58,500 bases of DNA. Source: Tubiluchus corallicola. Lineage: Eukaryota; Priapulida; Priapulimorpha; Priapulimorphida; Tubiluchidae. The notes under the pieces are model-generated. The model saw only the letters and a list, made by a program, of their open reading frames with translations, searched no databases and had not been told where the DNA came from. Below are positions 42,340-53,080 of the stretch, piece after piece. The stretch is from the NCBI GenBank assembly GCA_030141605.1, contig JAQGDQ010000169.1, forward strand, positions 250,001 through 308,500. The letters run 5' to 3'. The number at the start of each line of letters is the position of its first letter. Position 1 is the stretch's first letter. The position numbers and the translations under genes were made by a program.

Positions 42340-43330
42340 GACGAGGGTTATAGGGGCTTCGAACACAGGGCTTTTAGGCACAGGTTATTCTGACTCAAAC
42401 ATTTTGAATACATATATTCTAGATTATTTAGACAGACAATTTTGGGCACATAGGTGTCTTCGACAACAGAATATTTGAACAGACAACTTGTTTGGACAAT
42501 AAGTCAAAGTCATTTAGACCTCGTAATTTTGGATACGTAAGTCCTTTACATACAGGTTATTATAACGCGTATATGTAGGTAATTTAAAAATACATAAGTC
42601 TTCTTGAAAGTCGAACCCATGCACAATTTGGACATGTAATTTGGATAAATTTCAGACTTTTTCATATTTTCTTTGTTTATGCCATGGCATTAATAATGCA
42701 TTGCAGATTAAGGTTTTTAAGCATTAATTAAGGTAAAACAATGGGCATTAGAAGAGTAGTTTTTCCTAGAAGATTTCTCTTTACAAATTATTAAAATGAG
42801 CAATAAAAGCTCTTTAGTTTGTACAGTTTAGCACGAAATGAAGAATTTTGCTTGAACTAAACGTAGTTGCATGCAGGTACGAATAAACTTTGACATTCTC
42901 GCTATATATAGTTACCGTCGCCGAATGCTGATATCTGCAAGCATGGCTTCCCTGAAAACAATGTGCATGGCTACTCTTTTGAGAACTGATCAACCCACGG
43001 TCACTAATCGATCATAACATACTAACAAATTCATTTCACTATCTTTGGAATGAATGTTCTCACTCCCAAATATCAGTATGAAAGGACTAAAGTCATTTAA
43101 CGCTTGTCGCAGCTCTTGTGGTCTTATAGATTATGTTGTTCAGAGTTAAATAACCTATGTGTCCAACTGACGTAAATGTCCAAAACACCTATGGTAAAAA
43201 TACCCTATACGGCCAAAATTCCTACAGTGTAAAAATGACCTGGGTACCTAAATGAATTCCCAAACTATCCATATGACCTATGTGTCCAAATCTCTCTGTA
43301 TCCATAAGCTTTTTGGCCGAGCATCCTGTG
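42340..43330. mobile_element. Element with inverted arrays of a 20-25 bp motif
   Basis: The left array (about 42340-42660) repeats a motif near TTTTGGACACATAGGTC. The right array (about 43150-43330) has it in the opposite orientation. TTTGGGCACATAGGTG near 42441-42456 matches the complement of GACCTATGTGTCCAAA near 43275-43290 at 14 of 16 bases. About 480 bases between lack coding capacity. The architecture resembles the 27.4-30.5 kb element. Confidence 0.5.
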
Positions 43331-43334
43331 TCTA

Positions 43335-44397
43335 GATGTCAGTGTGGAAATGGCAGCACAGCGTGGAAAAGGCATTCTTCTATAGATATAACCCATAGCT
43401 GATATAGCTGAGTTTCGTCAACATTCAGTGCAATTTGCGTCGACTTGAAAAAAGAATTTGGTCTCGTACGCTAAAGTGGCGATACACTAACACACTAATG
43501 GATAATAGGAACATATAACAATTTTAATCAAGAAGTTAAATGACAACGAAACTGAGTTAACGAAATTACAGTTTAGGCAATAATTCTCAACAAGGGTGAT
43601 AAATAAAATAAAGTCTTGTACGCACGTCAAAAAGAAACATAACAGAGAAAAATAATAAAAACGAGAGCAAGAAAACGAACAAACTTGCGGTTTTCTGTCA
43701 AATTAAAAGAAGTAAAAAATCCAATGTAGCTGTGACTATAAACAATGCCAGACGGTTTTCTATACATAAAAATCTCGTAACAACAGCCATTGTAATTTCC
43801 TTTTTTTGCGAGAACATAGCGCAAAATCTGTACATTACACTTGTATTTCTACAATGACGTAATAATTTCTGAGACTATTTTCATTCCCAATTGATTCTTA
43901 ATGTGAGAACCGATTTAATTTTGCTGAGAATGGACACTCCAAATTGCCGTCATTAAAATTCTCACTACCACGAAGCCATGCCAGGGAAAGCAGTTGCAGC
44001 TTACTACACTATGAATAGGGCATCCTAAAACATACAGTGCACTAAAACTGCTATAAACATACCAACATATACACCATACCAAGTCTAAAATGTGTCCAAT
44101 ATGAAATTATGTGATATAAGTATTTAGTAAGCGATTACATGTAATTCGCCAGCCTATTGAAAAGTTGTTGCCTAACGTCAAACTAAGAGACAAACAATAT
44201 TGATGTTAAAGCGAATAATGTACATTCTTACCGCTAAAACAGGAAGTACCTACAGTAGCATACTATACTGCTGTGGGCATACTTAACTAAAGTGTATCAA
44301 ATATGAAGAATATTTCGCCATCATTATCATAATATCGCTCATAATTCTCAAAACAAGCACCGTCGTGTGTTTTTTGGAACTTGCACTTATATATTAA
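43335..44397. other. 3' flank of the minus-strand DUF1647-like gene
   Basis: No gene recognised. It should include that gene's 3' UTR. No perfect minus-strand AATAAA close to the stop was picked out. Confidence 0.35.
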
Positions 44398-47300
44398 CTA
44401 TGCATGATAGATGTATGAATGCAGTTTTTCTCCTACCGGGTGGTATAACGAACTGTTGAAATGAAAAGTCCTAGCCAGAATAAGCCCCATTGCGGCTTGA
44501 TCATATCTATGGCAGCAATAATCAGTTGTAAATTTATTGTCAAAATCACAAGGTGACCTAGACGAACCAGGAGGTGCAATGCACTTCTCTACCAGTGCGC
44601 AGACCAGCCAGGGAAGAACTAGGCGCTTGTACGTTTCTGGGTCATTGTATACCAAAATGGCGCCACCTTCTGTCGCATGTGACGACAAAAAATCGTCAGG
44701 CTTCTCATTGAAGAATTGAAACATTCCAAGGTGAACGAAACACGGCTGAACAAGATGGTATTGAATCCACACCGTTAAGCCAGTTCTGTTTTTATTCATT
44801 TCTGAGTAGGTGTCAAAATTTGACGTGTTCTCTTTTACTGTAAATGATGAATCTATCCACATCACGTGACCAAAATCTCTCAGGGCTTCCTAGTAAATAA
44901 AAAAAGGCTGTTTCGTATCGTTCAAAGTTCAAAACTAGGGCCTAATATTCTAAATACCTTCTCAACAAGATTGTGTCGAAATATTAGTCTGTAGTGAGAG
45001 CTTTGATAAAAACGCCCTCTGCTGGTTGGCAAGCTGTTAAGTAGCTTTGCGTCCTGAACTGACGATAATGCGAAGCTCTGTTGCACCTTAGCAATTGCGT
45101 CACGCACTCGGTAGGTTACTTTTGTTACTCAGACAGCACAAAAGACCTGTTACTCGGATAAAAAATTATAAAAAAACAAATAAAGAAGAATTGTGACGCG
45201 TGACAATTTATACATGTAGCTATAGCTGCCAACTCTAGCCTCATTTAACGCACAATTACATGGACCAAGTGAGGGACGACAACTGTACGTAGTTATGAGC
45301 GGGTTTCACAAGAATTTCCGTTTGCATAACCAATGGCTTCGCCAATTAATTCTATTGAAGGACTGCCAACGTATATGACGTCTCTAACAAACATATCTCC
45401 AATAATCTGTCTCTTTGTCTTACCTGCAGCAACACAGCTTTAAAAGAATAATTTGTTAAGTCAGATACGTGACGCGGATAAATTTTCGTGTTAAATCTTC
45501 TGATGCTGCATGAGTTTGAGCATAGAAGTTTTATCTGAAACAGATTTTGAAAGCCTCTTATAATATCAGCAATGTACCATGACCACTGTCATGTATGACA
45601 TACGTTACCCAAGAAAAACAATGACAGAAGATGCTAAATGATAATGGTTAAACAAGTAAATTTAGCTAAGGAAGTTGAGATTTGGCGCACTGCAGGTGCA
45701 GAATTTAGCGGTCCAGAGTTGTTGCTAGTGTTGTTACTAATACTGAATGGCCGATTAGTTAAGTATCAAAAATTATCTAGGATTATCTTCTAAGATGACA
45801 CACTGAACAGGCAGTGGTATGTTAATTATGTTAAATAGCTATAGAGACAGCATTGCAGATTAGACTAGTTTCCGATAGTCATCACCCATCCATTACTAAC
45901 CAGACTTAGTCGTGTTTAACAATTGCACCAATATCACTTGCTATTCAGTCTGCCTCCAGTGAAGGTAAAATAACGTATCGTTAAAGTAAGATAAGGTAAG
46001 GCAAAGAGAAGTGTAGTAAGTTAAGTTAAGTTAAGTTAAAGTAAGGTAAGGTAAGGTAAGGTAAGGTAAGGTAAGGTAAGGTAAGGTAAGGTAAGGTAAG
46101 GTAAGGTAAGGTAAGGTAAGGTAAGGTAAGGTAAGGTAAGGTAAGGTAAGGTAAGGTAAGGTAATGTAAGGTAAGGTAAGGCAAGGCAATGTTAAGGTAA
46201 AGTAAAGCAATGTTAAGGTAAAGTAAAGCATACTAAGGCAAGATAAAGTAAGGTAAGGTAACATAATGTAGGGTAAGGCATGTAATGTAAGGCAAAGAAA
46301 TGTAAGACTAGATAAGATGAAACAAAATAAGGTAGGGAAAGTAAAATAAAGTGAGTGAGTTGTGGTGAAGAAAGGTAAGGCACAGTTTCTAAAAAGTATT
46401 GCAAGAAGAAATTTTGCAAGAAGTAAACCGAAGTGGTGTAAAACCAGTCAGGGCAAGTTAAGGCACAATGAAACAATGCAAGGCTAGGCAAGAAGGGCAA
46501 GGCAAGCCAGGGCATGGCAGGGAACGGCAAGGCAAGGTAAGACAAAGTACGGCAATGTGAAACAAGATTAATAAGAACAAAAAGACCAAAGCAGGGCAAG
46601 ATTATTCACAAATATGAGATAAGAAATAAGGTAGCGTAGCTGTCTTGTAGTTGTATAAAGATTCAAAGTAATAAGTAACTGAATAGAATTACCCAAACTT
46701 TCTGCCATATAAATAAGCCCAAGTCATAAACAACCAATTGATGAGACTGATGCCATTCGCGGTTAAATAAATGAATAAGTCTCTTTCCCTCTGTGAAGTG
46801 GCTATAATCAAATGCAGTAAGTAGAACTGGTCTCATTTGTATGCAATCTGGAATAAAGGCGCCTTACAAAAATAACTGTATTTTGTATTACAAATTTTGT
46901 ATGCGAGATGTAGGCCTAATTTATATTACATACCTCATACAAAAGATATGAGTGTTGGAATCCTTAGATAGTTCATTGAAGATCACTTGCTGGTCACTCT
47001 TAAATTTTCAAATTGGTGCTCTAGATAGGGGCGTCCTTAAATTTACGCCCGAATCAATTTAAAATCACATTTTGAATTTTTGCAAAAATGTTCTTTACAC
47101 CCTACTGAATCAAGATCAGTTGTTCTTAAATAAAATATTTTAGCCATTGCTCGCACTTATTAGTAATCTCAGCTGCAGCCAGTTGCATATCAATTGTTCA
47201 CTTCTTTGATAAGTACTTGTTGCTAATTTTGTTTTCTGTAGGCGTATCCCTAAAATAAATTTAAGTCACTTTTTGAGTACACAATAGAAACTTTGTGGAC

Positions 47301-48839
47301 ATATTCTTCGCACCTACAAAATAAAAATCAGTGATTCTTAATTAATGAATTTCGCCAAGGAGATAACTTATTAGTAACTCTTAAGTTTTCAAATTCATAC
47401 GTTATGTAGGAGGCACCCTAAAAGTGATACCACCAAAATTAATTTATAACATTTTGAGTACAGCAATGGAACTTTGTCAAAAAGTTTTTTGGATTTTACT
47501 AAAAAAAGACCAGTATTTGTTAAATAATCAATTTGGCACAAAACCTGTTTAAAAACGACCTAAAATGGGAGTTATTTTTGGTATATTTGAAGCATATCTG
47601 ACGTACATCAACGAAATTAGATACATTGTTGGTATGGATGGATCGATACTTCAAGTGCGCTAAATAGCTGTCACCATTCTGGCTTCCCATTTGAGTCATT
47701 CATAAACAGGCAGGTTTCATTACAGAACTACTAATCTTTTTTCAACAACTAAAGAACATTTTCACAAAGTTTTACTACTGTGTTCAAAATGCCATTTAAG
47801 TTGATTTTTTTTCGGTACCACTTTTAGGTATCTACCTAGATCATCAATTTGGAAACGTAAAAGTGACCAATAAGTGATCTGAACAAATTCATTGTTTGAG
47901 AACTGCCGATCTTTATTCAGTAATATCTAAAGAAAGCTAAAGAACATTTTTGCAATGTTTCATTGTTGTATTCAAAAAGTGATTTAAACAGATTTTGGAC
48001 GTACCACTTTCAGGGGGCGCCCCTTGCATAACGCACCAATTTGAAAACTAAGACAGACCAACAAGTGATCTCAAATATATCAATGGATTACAGTATATAA
48101 ACCTTTTATACGTGAGATATAATAGTAATAATAATATAAATGTGTGCCGACTTCTGCACTAAATGTGTGAGCTTGTGTGTCATAATGTAGCATGAGTTTG
48201 TGCACCATCTTGTGAAAATATTTGCTACTGTAAACACTGATTAATACAACTTGTAGTAGAAGGTACTTCACGTATTTTAAAAAGATACTGCATATAAAGT
48301 TGTAACGAATCAATAAAAAATTACAAAGCGAAATTACTACTACTGCTGCTGCTGCTGCTAATAGTAATACCTCCATGACATAACATCTTATACGGTATGA
48401 CGTGTTCCTCCACTTCACTCCATTCCCTGTGTAGTACGTTTTGAATTTTCTTGCTGTCTTCTGGTAATATATTAGACAACAGTCTTGGCTTAATAGTGGC
48501 GTCGACTCGCTCGACATGGTTTTCAGAAGTTTGAATTCTGCAAAATCAGCTAAAAATGTCAAAAATGTAGGTAAGATGGTACACACGATGAGAACGAAGA
48601 GTATGGGGAGAGTCGAAAATCTAATTGATTAAATTTTTCACACGTGCAAAGTGAAAGTTAGATTCATAAAGTACTAAACGCAGAAGTATTAAAAGAGCTA
48701 ATTTATAAAGAAGTTCTGTTCGTTCAAAAAAGTTTTTCTTTTTTCCACAGTTCAGACATCGTAATTGTTGAACTGTACGTTGTGTAGCATCATAGCATTA
48801 GTTCTATTGTCACCGTGAGTCACTTGCTGATTTTGCCAT
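44398..48839 (-). CDS. DUF1647-like (glycosyltransferase-like) protein, five-exon model
   Basis: Four exons on the minus strand join with matching phases: 48371-48537, 46693-46847, 45424-45534 and 44398-44889. A tentative first exon, 48814-48839, adds an ATG with the right phase, giving 316 residues. Residues 66-116 contain LLTAFDYSHFTEG and the hallmark YDLGL (105-109). Exon 4 has IRRFNTKIYPRHVSDLTNYS. Exon 5 opens with EALRDFGHVMWIDSS; Asp166 could correspond to the metal-binding Asp of a GT-A fold. The end has PWLVCALVEKCIAP and CCHRYDQ (278-284). From memory this motif order is that of metazoan DUF1647-type proteins, of unproven function and often predicted as Golgi type II proteins. The model shows no signal anchor, so an upstream exon may be missing. 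The stop is TAG. The substrate is unknown. Confidence 0.75.
46010..46275. repeat. (GGTAA)n pentanucleotide array
   Basis: About 28 nearly perfect GGTAA units (about 46035-46170) decay into GGTAA/GGCAA variants on both sides, with related purine-rich sequence to about 46600. It lies in intron 3 of the DUF1647-like gene. On the minus strand it reads TTACC. It is not the arthropod TTAGG telomere unit. Confidence 0.95.
46960..48085. repeat. Fold-back repeat of about 180-bp units in an intron
   Basis: Three diverged direct units (starting near 46972, 47200 and 47347) carry landmarks such as GATCACTTGCTGGTCACTCT, TTCAAATTGGTG, and TTTTTGAATACA...TGCAAAAATGTTCTTTA. Two further units (about 47690-47895 and 47896-48085) carry the same landmarks in reverse complement. 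TGCAAAAATGTTCTTTA at 47081-47097 is matched perfectly by the complement of 47938-47954. The whole lies between exons 2 and 3 of the DUF1647-like gene. No coding potential. Confidence 0.8.
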
Positions 48840-51800
48840 GAACTCTAAATTATCAGCTGAAGGTCACTTAGAAGAAAAAGTTCATTTAGGTGTTCGAAAT
48901 GGGCACATTTTACAGCTGTTTTCTGCTATATTATGAACATTTAACAAAATCCTAGAACCCGCGTTGTTGCGATTAGCATAGCACAACGCTAAAAACATTT
49001 AAATTGGCTGAGTTTGTCTTTGCTTGATGATATTGCATAACGCAAGGTCTTATATTACACTACGGGGAAAGCGGGCGTATCATTAAACAATGATGGGCAA
49101 GTAACATTAGTAACGGACAGCCCAATAGTCAGGTAGCTCCTCGTACTAACCGATGCCTTGTGTTATAGAGCCTTTAACCGAGGTCATCGTTCTTCAAGTC
49201 ATTGTCTGAGCCCCTATCCCAGGAGTTTACTCTGCAGAACGTATGACTACATGTTCCGTGTTTCCAAATTAAGATGAATTGTAAGCGGATGTTTGCGAAA
49301 ACTCAATACTTAACTGATGCGAATTGCACGCTAAAATTTATAATCTATAATCGTTTATAGCAATCGACAAAAACGTTAAGATATATTGTACGCACACAAC
49401 TTTCTACGGCGCTTTGATTCCGCTAAACTAGCAAATTTTGAATATTAAAAGTTCGCTGAACGCCATCCGCTTCGCAGTTCCCTACTGTACTACTTACAAT
49501 GTTAGATGAACACCCAGTAGGGCTTCTTCCCCAACATTTCGAAATATATAATAATAATTGTGCCTGTTTTGTATAAACCTTACGTAAAATTACGCTACTG
49601 TTAATTAAGAGACAGTCATTTAAATTGCAAAGCAAAAAAAAAAACCAAATTGTTTTATTAAGAACCTTGAGTAAGCAACCCTCTGCATAATGTACAGTCT
49701 GGTGTACCATATTTCTTGTTTACTATAATCTTGTGTACCCTCTATACAGTATGACGCACTGTTTTGCTAAAATTAAATCTTTTATAAACCTAGCTGCTAA
49801 ATTGATCGGATTAACTTGTATAGAACGATTAACAATTCATCAGTTAGGCTGCTTCATACTATGTCTATTTTAAATCAGTATTCAACTTTAACTACACTTG
49901 GCAAAAATTCCACCCTGTTCATAAGAAATGGATTTTACGAACAATCGTCACAGTAGTTGTGATATTCTCTCCTATGTCTTTTAGGGGATTGCATCGCAAC
50001 GAGTTTCATATGCCTGGCTTTACTAATAAGGAAATAATATCAATGTTACTAGCCCTTGTAACTAACTAAATATATATATATATATTATTTACCTTTTGTT
50101 CTTGTTATATAATATAATTTTATTACACTAATTATGCTTGTAAATTGATATTTGCGAATAAATATAGTAAATATACTGCAGAAATGTTCGTATGGCGTAT
50201 ATATATATATATATATTCTGAGACTATTCTCAGAGATGTCAAGCTTGAATTTTAAAAGCCGCACAGTTTTTTATGATTTTTATATTTACTTGTCATTTAT
50301 ATGGTAGGAAAACATATCAACTCTACAATAACAACAAGGTTATGAGGAATCGGAACTATTGTCTACATACAGCAATACTTACTCGTTTGACGAATAATAA
50401 AATTCAGCTAAAAATATCCATCGCAGAAGTAACACAATTGCCAAGAACTGACTAAAAACAGCAAAGCGTAGACACGATGATCTACTTTTCATTACACACC
50501 ATTGTAACGAAGCAGAAATGAATATGATGAAAACAAGTCAGGCTATTAATAAGTGATGAGCACAATGCTATAGTAACAGGTCTGCGCCACCAATTGAAAT
50601 TCCAATCACAGCACTGGTAGGAAGTAGATAGTGGGGACATCTATAAACCTACTAATGCAATCAAACACACTTATCAAAACAAATTTAATCTAAATCAGAT
50701 AAAAAAGTTTTCTTCGCTGCCACTAAGAGGCCTATGCAATGTTATTTCGCAGAGGCATTTAAAACTTTCTAGGTTCTCGGATCAAACGACTCTAGTAACA
50801 CAAAAAAACTTTGCAAGTTTACTTGTATCATAACACAGCCTTATCGACATCACCCGACTGTACACGTTTATGCCCACCAAATGAACTTTGGTCGTATTTA
50901 CTTTGCCCTGCGTGACTAGCTTAGTATGGCAGTTAGCTTAGAATTATATTTCAATTATGCTACATAGAGCCTACACATGGGCTCCTAAAACTGATAATTA
51001 ATTTACTCAATCAATGAAAAATATATTTCATTAAAAAATTTTATTTACAAATTTACATACATATACGGAAGTTACTACTATATAATTACTTAGCAAACCC
51101 AAGCACTGTTCGCATTTGATTTACCATCATGTAGGAACAAAACCTTTTCTAATAAATAGCAAATACATCAACATGGTGCATTAGCACAATAACTTTTAAA
51201 ATCTGTAGTCACTTCTATCGTGAAGGTTTTGATTAGTGCTCCTGCGAGACGTCTTGCCACTAATAAAAGGTCATTATACATTTACGAACCTGAAAGGTTT
51301 TTTATGAATAAAACACACTTATATTGTCCTACGAGATACAGATCGCATCTAAAAGTTGGTTTTGTAATTTGAGTTCTCTCAGCTTTTAGTAATAAAATGG
51401 ATATAAAGTAATTTCACCTGTTCATGTTGGTTATTATAAGTTCTTAGGCTGTGAGTTTAGAATTTTTCAAATTTCAGCAGATCATAATTAACGTTATTAT
51501 TATTGTTTGGCATAATAATATATTATATGATACCCTTGCGTTGCATTGTATCTACAGTCTAAGTTATTGAAATAAATAAACCTTTACCACTGGAGTTATC
51601 TTGACGAGTTTGTTACTGCCATGTTTGCGCATGCACGATACTCTCATAGTCGGGCTAGTCACTAGTAGTCAGCCTATTTGTTAATATTTTAAATGCTTTG
51701 TTTTTTTACGTGGCGTGAAAACAAACACGTTAATAAATGCATTAATCTTGGCGTATACATGCACTATTGTTTAAGACAGGACTTGATAATTATTAAGAAA

Positions 51801-51849
51801 GGCACTTTCTCTATAAAGATTGCCAATTCCGCTAACAGATGGAGCCACG
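48840..51849. other. Spacer between the two minus-strand genes
   Basis: No exon is firmly supported. It should hold the promoter or 5' exons of the DUF1647-like gene and the 3' UTR of the Atg8-like gene. A 43-codon minus-strand frame near 50495-50625 begins with a basic WWRR segment followed by hydrophobic residues, the sort of sequence a signal anchor would have, but its splice context is weak. Confidence 0.3.
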
Positions 51850-52990
51850 CTATCGCAACTTTGATGTGTATGTCACGTGTAATATACCGTCTTCTGCTTG
51901 AAATTCTCTGTGAAGTTGAATCATGTGTATACTGAAAGAAAAAAGTTGAAAAGGTTACTATACTAGAAGTTATCAATAATACATTGTTAACGAGCACCGA
52001 CGAAAATATAATTATTGAATTAAATGTAAACAAAGCTGCTGTTGCCTCACTTAAAGAAACATTTTACAACTAATAAGCTGCAGTAAGCCAGAAGATAGCA
52101 AATCTGGAACAATAATTAGGAATTTCTTAAATATTAATACTTACTAAATAATTTTTGTTTAGAAATAAACAATCAAATACTGCATAATCGGTGTGATCGA
52201 GAGAAATACTCATACCCATGGCCAGGTTTGAATTTGCCAATTTTCAAGCACAAATTCTCTGCTGGATGTACTGATATTCTTCTTCGTATAATATAGTAGA
52301 AATCTTCGATAGTAATTTCAGCGGGTACTAGAAATTTCTTTTTGGCCAAGTCATTTAAATTGCAACGCGGGCACTTTTCGACAATTACCTAAAACAAAAC
52401 TTACAGCTTTTAAAGCCGATTAGATAAAGAAGGAATATATTATTAGTATGCTGAGGTACAACACATGTAGCCGTCATTTTTCAAATTTGTTTCGATATAC
52501 ACAGAAGTGCAACAACGCCGTAGACTAAACTTCATTTGTTGCCTGGAGATGGAGACACTTGCATGAATAAGTGTAAGAATTTTACTATCAAGATATTGAG
52601 TTAAAAGCAACACACATGCTAATAAAATTAAGACCGTTCTGCAAGTAACTGCAGAACTGACGGTTTTATGGACGTTTTGAAACCTCTCGCATCAAAGACA
52701 ATATCCTGAACACGAAATTTTACTGCTATTGTCCATGAATAGGCCTAAGTCATAGGCAAAAAATTGTTCAAATTAATTTCATATAATTGATGAAAGTTTA
52801 ATGCAAGTTTTGCGCTATACATGTATTTGAATTTCAGTACTCACTACCTACCGGAACACGTTCTGGAAATTTCTTCTGTAAAAACGTTATTTCCTTATTA
52901 AGTTTGGAATCTGAAAAAAATAAATTGCGCAACATTTTGATAACGTGTGACGTTTACACCAGCAACAAGAATCACGAATGCGGCCGACAT
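51850..52990 (-). CDS. GABARAP-type Atg8 family protein lacking the C-terminal glycine
   Basis: Minus-strand exons 52852-52910, 52216-52388 and 51850-51931 join in phase. A tentative first exon (52960-52990, ten codons) has matching phase and makes the protein 114 residues, aligning without gaps to the 117-residue GABARAP numbering. Family features: FPERVPVIVEK (25-35), KKKFLVP (46-52) forming the LIR-docking strand, YYIIRRRI (61-68) with Arg65 and Arg67, and AEDG (100-103). Atg8 proteins are ubiquitin-like autophagy factors coupled to phosphatidylethanolamine through a C-terminal Gly exposed by ATG4. Here a TAG stop occupies codon 115, directly after TYTSKLR, so Tyr115 and Gly116 are absent. 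The N-terminal ten residues (MSAAFVILVA) are hydrophobic and unlike the usual basic segment, and intron 1 would be only 49 bases, so this exon is uncertain. Intact introns and frame argue against a processed pseudogene. It could be a non-lipidated paralogue or an early unitary pseudogene. Confidence 0.82.
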
Positions 52991-53047
52991 AAATAGCTAT
53001 AAAACTCGGCGGTACGCGTTTATGTGTAGCAAAAAGAACAGTAATTA

Positions 53048-53080
<33 letters not shown>

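Noticed and set aside
44922-45107. 61-codon minus-strand frame just upstream of the last DUF1647-like exon
   Set aside because: The exon at 45424-45534 joins the last exon directly in phase with motif continuity, so this frame is intronic.
45294-45423. Minus-strand frame reading KTKRQIIGDMFVRDV after a CAG
   Set aside because: The CAG/GTAAGA is the donor of the exon at 45424-45534, not an acceptor; the frame is in the intron.
46031-46170. Interstitial telomere
   Set aside because: The unit is GGTAA (TTACC), not TTAGG, TTAGGG or another known telomere repeat.
46031-46599. Leu/Thr/Pro repeat frames on the minus strand
   Set aside because: They come from the GGTAA pentanucleotide array and its decayed flank in an intron.
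48080-48586. 168-codon minus-strand frame with a poly-Ala run
   Set aside because: It overlaps the true DUF1647-like exon (48371-48537) in another frame; the exon frame has phase-matched neighbours and the long frame does not.
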